DNA from: Yersinia mollaretii ATCC 43969
Lineage (GTDB): Bacteria > Pseudomonadota > Gammaproteobacteria > Enterobacterales > Enterobacteriaceae
Reading direction: 5' to 3'
Assembly (NCBI RefSeq): GCF_013282725.1
Contig: NZ_CP054043.1
Span: 3,348,001 to 3,412,000 of the forward strand
Length of the DNA stretch: 64,000 bases
The notes under the pieces are model-generated. The model saw nothing but the letters and a program-made list of their open reading frames with translations. It was not told where the DNA came from and ran no database searches. A program made the translations under genes and the position numbers. Below are positions 52,101 to 58,764 of this stretch, piece after piece; position 1 is the stretch's first letter, and the number at the start of each line of letters is the position of its first letter.

Positions 52101-53195
52101 GTGGCGGGTGCCTATGATTACAGTCTGAAACGGGGCGCGGGCCAGAATGCCGCTAACTGGTATCTGACCAGTCTGAGCAATGATCCGGTGAATCCGGGCA
52201 CACCAGATGATCTGGGTGAAGAAGATAAACGCCCTGAAGCGGGCAGCTATACCGCTAACTTGGCCTCAGCCAACAACATGTTTGTCACTCGTCTGCACGA
52301 TCGTTTGGGCGAAACACAATATATTGACGTGCTGACGGGTGAGCAGAAAGTCACCAGCATGTGGTTGCGTAACGAAGGCGGTCATAACCGTTCACGTGAT
52401 ACCAGCGGTCAGTTGAAAACGCAAAGCAACCGTTATGTGATGCAATTGGGTGGTGATATCGCCCAGTGGAGCAACAATGGTCTGGACCGTTTACATCTGG
52501 GTGTGATGGCCGGTTACGGTAATAGTAAGAGCGACACCAATGCACGTACAGGCTATAAGTCAAAAGGCTCGGTTGATGGTTACAGCACCGGTGTTTACAG
52601 CACCTGGTACGCCAATGACGAAGACAAGTCTGGCCTGTATGTTGATGGATGGGCGCAGTACAGCTGGTTTAACAACACAGTACAGGGCGAAGGTCTGGCG
52701 ACTGAAGAGTATAAATCCAAAGGGATCACGGCCTCGGTAGAGAGCGGCTACACCTTTAAAATCGGTGAGAATAAGTCGAAGAACGAAACTTACTTTATCC
52801 AGCCGAAAGCACAAGTCACTTGGATGGGTGTCAAGGCAGATGATCACACTGAAGCTAATGGTACGCAAGTGAGTGGGCAGGGCGACGGCAATATCCAGAC
52901 ACGTCTGGGGCTGCGTTCTTATATGAAAGGCCATCACGAAAGTGATAATGGCAAGGATCGCGAGTTCCAACCGTTTGTGGAAGCCAACTGGATCCACAAC
53001 ACCAAAGATTTTGGCACCAATATGAACGCGGTTGAAGTGAAGCAGGCTGGCGCGAAGAATATTGGCGAGCTGAAAGTGGGTGTTGAGGGGCAGTTGAATA
53101 AGCAACTGAATGTCTGGGGCAATGTGGGTCAGCAACTGGGTGATAAAGGTTATAGTGATACCGCAGTGATGTTAGGGGTGAAATACAACTTCTAA
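46152..53195 (+). CDS. Giant type V autotransporter (AIDA-like)
   Basis: 2347-residue monomeric autotransporter. Residues 1-30 form an extended signal peptide (ESPR: MNQVFKVIWNSALGRYDVAS). The hydrophobic signal ends at GSAFA (about 67). The passenger (about 68-2050) is a Gly/Asn/Thr/Ser-rich beta-helix of short repeats such as VNNTGTVN and NSGTI. It includes an acidic segment TGSGDDLFILQDL near 1212 and an autotransporter-associated repeat GSGTLTKNGSGTVSLTQTAA near 1785. The C-terminal beta-barrel (about 2065-2347) has MWLRNEGGHNRSRD and ends VMLGVKYNF with terminal Phe. It is intact, with no frameshift. Likely adhesin or biofilm factor; receptor unknown. GC is higher than in its flanks. Confidence 0.93.
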   Translation: MNQVFKVIWNSALGRYDVASEFSKSGKKTKSFCSGTVGLTSSVAAPLRLSQIAMTLILTLGAGSAFAADITVPVFTPVVNFEQTFTGTGNTLSGSFSNIARGANGFTNMKLGDIPSDKFLNGGENLLSKNIFNLGSMVTETFLDPKGTGALITINVYSNENMSVKPLADFSVPVSHSVGENGQYVNRNLFHVLDGSDLSVNVGSTGAGWANDNNNYFNAILKGGLKSEAAVTTSSGFYVDSTTSAQDTVLNYNSKTVVNLGNNSNNLRDSNTSVANAVLDNFTGAFTSTYLGAQNVQNFADFQKYNQDLINAIKSGAITLSSAAYQAELAKAYFTNGSNSSPKVTPIYLDMGIDPNDAVNHFVDSDRVAFIHGDGQHAIVNIGTDANIQAYNTDISVVRLQDGATLNNAGTIGSAAATVRGTNLIFATDSTVVIESTGVLDAGTSAEMLDFKSTPTAVIVANGSHTAILANGTSSVTNHGVINTASRGTSAYTQAAIIDGNSSFVNNGAINIAATVDYSPAAGYVNEGVSVQKGSSFENNGTVYVGRQAQRSVTDVVTDLAIKTQSYAVRLLQDTVNLSNIVTFTNSATGKIVIGSKTENSIAVDAQGVRTAVNQNGTIELNGAGATPGEKSAQNIGILSRYSATNIFNNGDIIINGINTVGIKVLTNSAATNAGKVYVNNGLDAATNLANYGIQAVGVDAVANISGQVYLAGDGAIGVVAEDKGTINVSGTGQVEFVSGKKQVGYLIYGTGSSINNIATGDETVSTEGSTLYRVDKGASFTGTTASTMNATGKDSSLIQVAGVGSTFNSGALDMVLSGEGSTGVKVEGGASGTITANASLELSGDGATAGIVDGNYYGLDGIATGATGKSVLTSSAVLSTGNTASGAYGYIARNGGELVHKGTIDFTQTGSTGVLVDGGILTNENLITVNGTAVNIQGANSTVNNTGTVNATDGTAAYLLGAGASLTLSGSGETKAGGTAHGVLLDTDAIALTVDGATITMTPGGSGNAIENKAEIEGIQLKDTTLTVGNGAGVRTGASMAATNSGVINVNGSGTGILFANTGDTITNNTLDMSDSAGLVINVNSADGKGIVTNSSQNLKTGASVNVKNAAGGAALIVSGTTAQVEQSGNLISESLNNPVVDIDNGFVNSFVNSGTIQANSALQQAVITTSGNGVAFTNATDGKIVGKVDLLAGNNTVTLMQGSEGTDFTTGSGDDLFILQDLTLADTGVFSSLNGGTGTDTLRFDHSIYTLSDANAITNMDYIDLINNSTFTLENILLALGDSQDDSADTGFNLGDGSLLQLNNQNAVSFNNKLNGLGTMAVNTAGNAFDFTANAAQNAFNGVLALGHATFELALDNTAALVDATLKLGADSITTIGEGVQTIGGLVFDGGTAKFDTGTPGETVAKGSIHTTNEMDLRGAGTVEVNIGSIDNSQNQVNPLLPILEQDDTNTQLQLASSDTTVVGNGGNLVLKDQNGNVISDAVTADIAQGGTTVAKGTYDYRLTSGVDNDGLYVGYGLTEVELLGSGTDALSLYATNKTGNAADLSAKVTGSGDLAIDTGAGSTVSLSNLNNDYTGMTDVRNGSLQMLNDNVLGNTSLLSLAANTAFNMNGHSQTVGELNSAAGSSVNLNGGSLTLSQGGLSEGELTGSGELTIAADTLTVNGANNTLTATTTIASGAQALLNSAVGLGSGNIVNAGLLTLKGAAGQLANAISDAGSVVLEDNSDITLSGNNSLFSGLFDITGGSQLTASQADHLGTAAVTNEGSLVLNSASDWLLANSITGSGTLTKNGSGTVSLTQTAAYTGQTDINAGGLILGSSADPMTLASQQVNIADGAFMGGFGGVAGAIDNKGVLFVGNPTASTSSVSGRLAPASNIFTVGTDLTNSGTVFIGNKTSDGSGTTGNQLVVNGNYVGDNGLLHFNTALGDDNSATDSMIVNGNTSGTTNVSVDNAGGLGAKTLNGIELIQVNGQSDGDFVQSGRIVAGAYDYSLKRGAGQNAANWYLTSLSNDPVNPGTPDDLGEEDKRPEAGSYTANLASANNMFVTRLHDRLGETQYIDVLTGEQKVTSMWLRNEGGHNRSRDTSGQLKTQSNRYVMQLGGDIAQWSNNGLDRLHLGVMAGYGNSKSDTNARTGYKSKGSVDGYSTGVYSTWYANDEDKSGLYVDGWAQYSWFNNTVQGEGLATEEYKSKGITASVESGYTFKIGENKSKNETYFIQPKAQVTWMGVKADDHTEANGTQVSGQGDGNIQTRLGLRSYMKGHHESDNGKDREFQPFVEANWIHNTKDFGTNMNAVEVKQAGAKNIGELKVGVEGQLNKQLNVWGNVGQQLGDKGYSDTAVMLGVKYNF

Positions 53196-53211
53196 TCTTG
53201 GTGAAACTTAT

Positions 53212-53240
53212 AATAACGGTGCTTCGGCACCGTTATTTAT
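53212..53240 (+). terminator. Terminator after the autotransporter
   Basis: AATAACGGTGC (53212-53222) and GCACCGTTATT (53227-53237) pair perfectly around the stable TTCG tetraloop, followed by a T-rich stretch. It separates the autotransporter from the regulator behind it. Confidence 0.9.
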
Positions 53241-53309
53241 TTTGTACTCAATTCAAATAGTCTCATTCAGAATAAAAACAAACTTGCGGAAAAGGAACGA
53301 TGTGGCATC

Positions 53310-53936
53310 ATGAGAGTTATGGTGGTTAGTGATTGTAATTTAACAACATTCTCATTGGAAATCATCATCAAAGAAACAAAGATAGTGGCGAGTGAAATAG
53401 TCGATATCAATGTCGAAAAATATCACACAGTAGATGATGAGAATATATATATTAAATCAGATGTGCGAAGTGTCATTATTCTCGATGTTGATAATATTCC
53501 GCCATCCAAGGTATTTAATACCATTAGCCAAATAAGGTCATCGAACCCTTTTTCTTTCGTGATGGTTTTTTGCAGAAAACATGAAGACACTGAGGATTTT
53601 ACTTATCTCTCCATTTTATCAGATGGGATTTTATGTAAAACAGCATCCGTAGATAAGATTAAGGCCATGATAATTAAGTTAATATCTTCATGTAAAACGC
53701 CTAAGGAATTTGATCGGCTTGACCTGACAAGTCAACTCAAATCGCAGCTAACACACCGAGAGAATGAAGTGCTTGAATGTATTCTACTCGGGTTAAGAAA
53801 TACCGATATATCAAGACGACTTGATATGAAAAGCAAAACAGCCAGCGCCCATAGGCGAAATATATATAATAAATTAGGGGTTAAAACGATCAACGAGATA
53901 CTCAGAACGCTACTGGCACCTCAATGTATTGATTAG
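53310..53936 (+). CDS. LuxR/NarL-type regulator with degenerate receiver
   Basis: 208-residue protein. Residues 1-125 resemble a receiver domain in pattern (MRVMVVSDCNLTTFSLEIII, SVIILDVDNIPP with Asp at the expected place) but lack the usual acidic pocket and flanking motifs, so phosphorylation is doubtful. Residues about 145-205 form a clear LuxR HTH (LTHRENEVLECILLGLRNTD, SKTASAHRRNIYNKLGVKT). AT-rich, like Fim/Mat-type regulators next to surface genes. It lies 115 bp after the autotransporter on the same strand, with an AAAAGGAAC ribosome site. It probably regulates the autotransporter (inference). Confidence 0.82.
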   Translation: MRVMVVSDCNLTTFSLEIIIKETKIVASEIVDINVEKYHTVDDENIYIKSDVRSVIILDVDNIPPSKVFNTISQIRSSNPFSFVMVFCRKHEDTEDFTYLSILSDGILCKTASVDKIKAMIIKLISSCKTPKEFDRLDLTSQLKSQLTHRENEVLECILLGLRNTDISRRLDMKSKTASAHRRNIYNKLGVKTINEILRTLLAPQCID

Positions 53937-54773
53937 TCCCTGATGTTGATGTTCAGCCGATATTGATGATTCTTAATACAGCAAAGTAAAACTTTCTGAC
54001 GACGGAAAGGGGGATGAGACACTTTTTGAATCCCTGACTGTGAAATTAGTGTAATATACACGGTCACGAACCAGCTTGTGGGGCCTTCTGCGCGATGTTC
54101 AGCGCACCATGCTGTGTTCCAAAATGTATTACAATCAATGAGTTCTGCTTGATTGTGAGCTTAACTTATTGATTACAATATATAACACGACGCCTGTGAA
54201 GGCGAGCAAGGCCTATTTTTATTGTATTAAAAACAATAAGTTATAGGCCTTCTATTCTAGAGTATTACTTTCGGTGTGACACAACTGATCCTCAGTCCTA
54301 TCACCATCTTTTAGTACACTCTCATTTTAAGGCTGCTTCATAGGCGTGTAATTGTATGGGGGTAGGGAGGAACGCCTGTTGATATCATTCCCCTTCACAT
54401 AACCCACTGATAAACAAAAATAATTAAATTTAATCAGATACATAGTCACAATTTCTTATGTTCTTCATAAGACACTCTTGCCAATGATTTACAATGGTGT
54501 ATAATTAAGAGATGTGAGTTATGATTTTTGCAACATTTAAGGATTTTTTATTGCGTCGCATCTAAAGGCCTTACTTGTTGGGGTTCCTTCTCTTATCTAG
54601 CATCCTTAGCTTTCACAGTCCCTCACTCAGTATGTTGTTTTTACGGGTTATTAAATAATATCCTCTCTTCCTCGTGCTCTGTGTATTTACACTCTGTTTT
54701 GTCTTTCTGCTATCTGGATTCTAACCATCGAGTTGGTTGGGTTTTCTTTTGTTTTCTACTTTGGGGTATTTTG
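53937..54773. other. Region before the HUH protein gene
   Basis: About 840 bp of AT-rich DNA. Contains the hairpin CGCC-TGTGAA-GGCG (54191-54204) and the inverted repeat at 54208-54251. The frame of the next gene stays open upstream to about 54528, but that segment is Cys/Phe/Ser-rich, lacks a ribosome site and does not look like protein. It probably marks the left part of the mobile island. Confidence 0.45.
54208..54251. repeat. Inverted repeat AAGGCCTA...TAGGCCTT
   Basis: AAGGCCTA (54208-54215) and TAGGCCTT (54244-54251) pair, and inside them TTATTGT and ACAATAA pair again, to give a stem of about 17 bp with one bulge. No T-run follows. Candidate replication or recombination site of the element, or a terminator of the regulator gene. 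Confidence 0.45.
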
Positions 54774-55445
54774 ATGGCTAATGTTTTATCGAGGGGAAAG
54801 GGGCGCTCTACGCTTCTTCATAGTGGTGCGTATTTGCACAACTCATTGAGTTACAGTGTTAACTACGGTACAGGCTGTAAATGTTCACCACTCTATATTG
54901 AGATCTTAGATAAATTTACCAATGAAATTAATGCTATGCGTAGTTGCTATAACCGTACATATGCGTTCAGATTTGACTTACACATACCTGAAGGAATGAG
55001 TGTTGATGAATCTAACTCTCTGATCAGTGAGCTATTTTCTAAGTTAAGGGACAAATTCAAATCTAAGCAATGGGATAATCAGCCGATTAAAAAGTTTGCT
55101 TACGGGTGGGTATGGGAACTTGAAACCGTCAAACAAGTACATTATCACCTATGGATTGCACTACCCGGGAATCAGGTGCAAAACACGGGTCATGTTGATT
55201 ACGGGATGTTTCAGATAATAAATGACTTGTGGCTAAAGCTCACTAAAGGCTTGGGGAGTGCTCACTTGGCTAAGAATCCGTATATGATTAAACGAAGCGA
55301 TGACAAAGAATTAAAGAAGTTCGTTTATCGAATATCTTATCTAGCCAAGGACAGAGGTAAGTATTCTGAGGGGGACAAAACCAAACGTTTTGATGGTTCC
55401 AGACTCTTTGGTAAACTGGCTACCACGAGCATTGAGAAGCATTGA
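54774..55445 (+). CDS. YagK/YfjJ (inovirus Gp2-like) HUH replication protein
   Basis: 223-residue protein from ATG 54774 (MANVLSRGKGRSTLLHSG), with TTGGGG about 8 nt upstream. It resembles the YagK/YfjJ C-terminal family found in E. coli prophages and inovirus Gp2. Residues 116-130 contain WELETVKQVHYHLWIALPG: H123-Y-H125 fits an HUH metal motif. Downstream, Y189-LA-K192 in RISYLAKD fits the catalytic YxxK of rolling-circle initiators. So a nicking role in replication of a small mobile element is plausible (inference from motifs). A further in-frame stretch upstream is rejected as non-coding. Confidence 0.78.
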   Translation: MANVLSRGKGRSTLLHSGAYLHNSLSYSVNYGTGCKCSPLYIEILDKFTNEINAMRSCYNRTYAFRFDLHIPEGMSVDESNSLISELFSKLRDKFKSKQWDNQPIKKFAYGWVWELETVKQVHYHLWIALPGNQVQNTGHVDYGMFQIINDLWLKLTKGLGSAHLAKNPYMIKRSDDKELKKFVYRISYLAKDRGKYSEGDKTKRFDGSRLFGKLATTSIEKH

Positions 55446-55674
55446 GAGGTAAACTGCTTAGCAACTCTCTTTACACTCTGGCATTACCGATTTAAATTTT
55501 TAATTCATATTGGTTACGGACCATCCTCTGCAATGCCTCTAAAAGAGCCTGTAGCGCTGCCTGTGATGATGTGTTCATATAGGTAATGCAACCCCAAAGG
55601 CTATGAATTAAATGGCCTTAAATGGCTCTGAATTGAGTTTTTCATCATTGATAGCTTTTCCTAACAATCCAGCC

Positions 55675-56244
55675 TCAACTTAAAGCCATTTCCTTCTTAA
55701 TACGGAACACCGTGGCACGCCCACATTCGCATAGCTTAGCAATCTCATCAGCGGATAACTGGCTATTTGTAAGGTAGCTCTTTACCCGAGTATGTAACTC
55801 TTCATCTCTTGCTTTACCTTTGAATACCCCACCTTTCGCTTTAGCGATTGCTATACCTTCCTGCTGGCGCTGGCGGATGAAGCTACGTTCTAGTTCACCC
55901 ACAGCTCCCAGCATAGTGATCATAAACTTGCTGGTGGGGCTATCATCAAACATCATAGAGTTGTCTAAAAAATAAACAGATACACCCTCGGTCGTCAATT
56001 CCTCCAACAATGATAAAAGGTCTTTTGTATTACGAGCTAATCGATCTACTGATTTAACTGTAACCTTATCACCCGCACGGACTTTGTTTAGGAGCTTTTG
56101 AAGTTCAGGGCGTTCAGTATTCTTACCACTGACTTTATCAATGAATAAACACTGTTCTTCTATGCCTGCGTTCTGCAATGCTTCAACTTGCCTACTCACA
56201 TTTTGATCTTTACTGCTAACACGCACATATCCAAAAGAAGCCAT
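55675..56244 (-). CDS. Serine recombinase (resolvase/invertase)
   Basis: 189-residue small serine recombinase. The N-terminal catalytic domain has nucleophile Ser10 in MASFGYVRVSSKDQN, the KSVDRLARNTKDLL arginine motif (about 66-79) and GAVGELERSFIRQRQQEG at the E-helix. The C-terminal part (about 150-189) is a helix-turn-helix (LSADEIAKLCECGRATVFRI). ATG 56244 is used; a GTG two codons upstream lacks support. A perfect palindrome lies 31 bp upstream. It may resolve or invert a segment of the island. Confidence 0.92.
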   Translation of the reverse strand: MASFGYVRVSSKDQNVSRQVEALQNAGIEEQCLFIDKVSGKNTERPELQKLLNKVRAGDKVTVKSVDRLARNTKDLLSLLEELTTEGVSVYFLDNSMMFDDSPTSKFMITMLGAVGELERSFIRQRQQEGIAIAKAKGGVFKGKARDEELHTRVKSYLTNSQLSADEIAKLCECGRATVFRIKKEMALS

Positions 56245-56274
56245 AACCACCTCAAGTCTCGTTAACGTGGATTA

Positions 56275-56291
56275 AATGATACAGTATCATT
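56275..56291. promoter_or_regulatory. Palindrome AATGATAC-A-GTATCATT
   Basis: Perfect 8-bp inverted repeat around one base, between the divergent recombinase gene and the 46-residue ORF. Candidate operator or recombination half-site pair. Confidence 0.5.
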
Positions 56292-56345
56292 AGGCTTACA
56301 CCAAGAGATTATTGATACTCTATTGAAATGCTTTAAGGGGTATCA

Positions 56346-56486
56346 GTGGAGTCTACACGAATGGTACTGATATGGCTCCTAGGTGTGGTGACCTATACAT
56401 CGGATATTTCCAAAAGACTAGACAATCAATTTGGGGACGTATCGAAGGTGCTTAACTACGTTGCTGATACAAATAGATATTTTTAA
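56346..56486 (+). CDS. Candidate 46-residue membrane peptide (GTG start)
   Basis: A GTG at 56346 with AAGGGG 5 nt upstream opens a 46-codon frame. It starts MESTRMVLIWLLGVVTYTS, one short hydrophobic helix, followed by a polar, charged tail (ISKRLDNQFGDVSKVL). An internal ATG at codon 6 is an alternative start. It is divergent from the recombinase and shares the palindrome with it. The form recalls phage-type small membrane proteins or type I toxins, but I recognise no family. Confidence 0.42.
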   Translation: MESTRMVLIWLLGVVTYTSDISKRLDNQFGDVSKVLNYVADTNRYF

Positions 56487-56498
56487 GCCGAAGATCCA

Positions 56499-56529
56499 TC
56501 TGTGGAAAAAATTTACTTTATTCCACAGA
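56499..56529 (-). terminator. Hairpin after the 342-residue gene
   Basis: TCTGTGGAA (56499-56507) and TTCCACAGA (56521-56529) pair perfectly with a 13-nt AT-rich loop, 28 bp past the stop of the minus-strand gene at 56557. It could also close the plus-strand 46-residue ORF. Confidence 0.5.
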
Positions 56530-56556
56530 GTAGGAGATGTGAATAAGTTGGTAATG

Positions 56557-57585
56557 CTATTTATCTTCAGGTTCAAGAGCTGACTTGATTACAGGTATGA
56601 GTGACTCCCCTTTACGTATACCGAGACTTAATTCGGTCGGAAGTTGTTCGACTGCAATCAGTGTGCTGCTATCCACGATGATAGTTTGGTCATTTAGAAC
56701 CGCGTATGATGGGTACCACTTAAGGGCATCTTTATCCCATTCATAGGTTAACAGTCGCGCTGGTTTTCCTCGGTCTTTAAAATTACTTATCAATTGTGCA
56801 GCTTGTGCTGCTGCTTTTGGTAGTGCTTCATGTGCCGCATAGTGAAGTTTCACGTCCTTTCCTCGAAAAAGAAATGACACCTGACAGTCATTTTGATAAG
56901 AGCTTACGTCGAGCAGTGGATTTCGCCTGTCAGCTAATTTTGAAAGTAATTTACGGAGCCATTCATGGATCGCTGTATAAGTTCGTTTACCAGCCTCAGA
57001 AGCAACAGATGTAACGTAGGGATTCCAGACAATTGCTAGATATCCAATACCAATCCTAATCAACTCAAGTTCGGCGTCTGCTGCGTTGTGTGAAAGCTCT
57101 GTATATTCTATCGGTAGCGGGCAGTCATTGATAACTTGGGCCAGCCATGCTGCATCAACTTCTCTTGGGTCTGTTGCAAACTCAATTTGTTCTCCATCCG
57201 GCAACAGTGGGAGCATTTTAGGCGATGATACGAATGCTTTTTGAACAAAGTCTAAGCTGCTAAATTCAACGACACTTTTACCCGAATATAAACCCAAAAC
57301 AGCAGCAACAAACTTTGTACCATCCTTGCTCTCAAAGCATTCACTTTCAAGAACATAGCCTTTTGGTTTTCCTGGATCATGATTGTGTAAGAGAATGAAT
57401 GGATCCATGTTGATTTTTGCCACAAGGTTTACGGGATCTTCGTTGACTAATAGTTCACCATCGTTTCCTCGTGCATCTGTCCAGATAACAGCCGGTACAA
57501 TTTTTCCATAAATACCATTAGCATGGCGTTGTATTGCCTTTTTCACCCAATCTCGTGCAGAGGGCGTATTTAACAGTTCAGACAT
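56557..57585 (-). CDS. 342-residue protein of unknown function
   Basis: Soluble protein without signal or membrane segment. The N-terminal part (about 20-110) contains DPFILLHNHDPGKPKGYVLE followed by DGTKFVAAVLGLYSG. The HDP-x2-P-x-G stretch before a GLY turn recalls phage prohead-protease-like domains, a weak resemblance only. The middle has SFLFRGKDVKLHYAAHEALP and the C-terminus LNDQTIIVDSSTLIAVEQLP. Start MSELLNTPSARDWVKKAIQR has weak ribosome support. It stands alone on the minus strand between the recombinase and the Gabija genes. I do not recognise the family; defence or phage function is possible by location only. Confidence 0.7.
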   Translation of the reverse strand: MSELLNTPSARDWVKKAIQRHANGIYGKIVPAVIWTDARGNDGELLVNEDPVNLVAKINMDPFILLHNHDPGKPKGYVLESECFESKDGTKFVAAVLGLYSGKSVVEFSSLDFVQKAFVSSPKMLPLLPDGEQIEFATDPREVDAAWLAQVINDCPLPIEYTELSHNAADAELELIRIGIGYLAIVWNPYVTSVASEAGKRTYTAIHEWLRKLLSKLADRRNPLLDVSSYQNDCQVSFLFRGKDVKLHYAAHEALPKAAAQAAQLISNFKDRGKPARLLTYEWDKDALKWYPSYAVLNDQTIIVDSSTLIAVEQLPTELSLGIRKGESLIPVIKSALEPEDK

Positions 57586-58225
57586 AGCTTTTCCCGTATG
57601 ATGGTACCTTAAGAGGTAATTGTAGCATCAGTCTGGGTTAATAATTGGTACTGAGATTTAGTTCCAATTGTATCTTAGCTAAAGTCATCAGGGACGGTAT
57701 TTATGTATTTAAGAAGGATACTTTTGTTGTTTTGGGTGAAAAATTTTAGATAGGTTTTTGAGCAGTAGTAACGTTGCTCAACTTACAGTTTCTCTAATGT
57801 TTAATAAACCGATAAACGATCATGATTTTAAGATTTTCGGCAAAATCTTATCCCCCAGAGTGTCGAGCAGTAAGCCCCAGTAATGACGCAGTTTGTGAGC
57901 CTTTCGTAACAATTCGCCCCCAAGTTATCCACACAATTTAGCGATCTTGTTCACTTGCCAAAAGTCTCAATACTCACTATCTTGTGACTTGCTATAGGGG
58001 TTTGCACTATATGTAGTGTTCCTTCGGGGCGCAACAGTGTTCTCTAGGCAACAAAAAGCCGAACCCACAATGTGAATTCGGCTTCCGAGAAGCATGACTC
58101 GCGATGAGTTTCGAGACTCACAGCTAATCGCTAGCTTCTACTTCCTTACTTTAGTCAGTTGGATTGTAGTCAGCTTCGACGGGTCATGTAAACCTACTTT
58201 TACCCAAAAGGGTGAGGAAGAGTAC
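57586..58225. other. Island spacer with hairpins
   Basis: 640 bp without a recognised gene. Holds one DnaA-box-like TTATCCACA (57925-57933), the terminator-like hairpin at 58056-58084 and a short hairpin TGAGT-TTCGAG-ACTCA near 58106. An open frame runs from 58094 into the next gene but has no ribosome site there. Confidence 0.45.
58052..58084 (-). terminator. Terminator-like hairpin on the minus strand
   Basis: AAGCCGAA (58056-58063) and TTCGGCTT (58077-58084) pair perfectly. On the minus strand the stem is followed by TTTTTGTT. No minus-strand gene is seen upstream of it for several kb, so it may end a non-coding transcript or an antisense leader. Confidence 0.5.
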
Positions 58226-58501
58226 ATGGCAATTTGTCAAGATATGCATCGTTATTGGAGTTTATTGGCGGGTCTACCTGATGATCAAGGTGGAGTAGGT
58301 CGCCATAAGTGCTGTGGTTGCGCTTATGAACAGGGGTATAACGCTGGTTTTGCTCGTAGTGGGCATATTTGGGTTAACCTCGATTCGTTGCATCAGAGTC
58401 AAGCGGGGGTTGTTCGTCATAAAAGTCCTCACGCCGCATATGCGAAAGGATATCACGACGGTATGTTGGCTTCTTACAATCAGTCTTCATTGGCTGGTTA
58501 A
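58226..58501 (+). CDS. 91-residue protein with internal duplication
   Basis: ATG 58226 has GAGGAAGAG upstream and gives MAICQDMHRYWSLLAGLPDD. The rest holds two copies of a motif: GRHKCCGCAYEQGYNAGFA and VRHKSPHAAYAKGYHDGMLA (pattern RHK-x-x-x-x-AY-x-x-GY-x-x-G). The first copy has three Cys and the second has His in place, so metal binding is possible. A longer in-frame start at 58094 is open but unsupported. It is 60 bp before the next small gene. Family not recognised. Confidence 0.6.
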   Translation: MAICQDMHRYWSLLAGLPDDQGGVGRHKCCGCAYEQGYNAGFARSGHIWVNLDSLHQSQAGVVRHKSPHAAYAKGYHDGMLASYNQSSLAG

Positions 58502-58561
58502 GATACGACCTAATAAAGGGTGTTTAACGCATCCTTCTCTTATGATTGTGAGGATATAGCT

Positions 58562-58696
58562 ATGACAACCAGAAAAGTAGTTCGCGATGCAGGAACCGGC
58601 CAATTTGTAAAACCGGAAGAAGCAAAACGCCGTCCTAAGACGACAGTTACAGAAACCATTAAAGTCCCTCCGACTAAAGGTAAAGGGAAAAAATAA
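58562..58696 (+). CDS. 44-residue basic protein, mobile-element type
   Basis: ATG 58562, with GTGAGGA about 9 nt upstream, opens MTTRKVVRDAGTGQFVKPEE, then AKRRPKTTVTETIKVPP and a Lys-rich tail. Short proteins of this GTGQFV / RRPKTTVTE pattern recur in enterobacterial plasmids and prophages; their function is unknown. A strong terminator follows. It is probably co-transcribed with the 91-residue gene upstream. Confidence 0.72.
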   Translation: MTTRKVVRDAGTGQFVKPEEAKRRPKTTVTETIKVPPTKGKGKK

Positions 58697-58699
58697 GCA

Positions 58700-58764
58700 G
58701 TGCCAAAAGGCACTCGTAATAATGACACGCCCTGTGAGCGCTATGCTGGCAGGGTGTTTTTTTA
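58700..58764 (+). terminator. Double hairpin terminator after the 44-residue gene
   Basis: GTGCC-AAAA-GGCAC (58700-58713) is followed by ACGCCCTG (58727-58734) pairing with CAGGGTGT (58750-58757) and a run of seven Ts. A clear intrinsic terminator that separates this unit from gajA. Confidence 0.85.

Noticed and set aside
54528..54773. Upstream in-frame extension of the HUH protein
   Set aside because: The segment is rich in Cys, Phe and Ser with no homology or ribosome site, while ATG 54774 has a good one and starts the family region.
57925..57933. DnaA-box-like TTATCCACA as sign of a replication origin
   Set aside because: A single box without iterons or an AT-rich unwinding region is not enough.
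58094..58225. Upstream in-frame extension of the 91-residue protein
   Set aside because: No ribosome site at 58094, and the segment overlaps a short hairpin; ATG 58226 is better supported.
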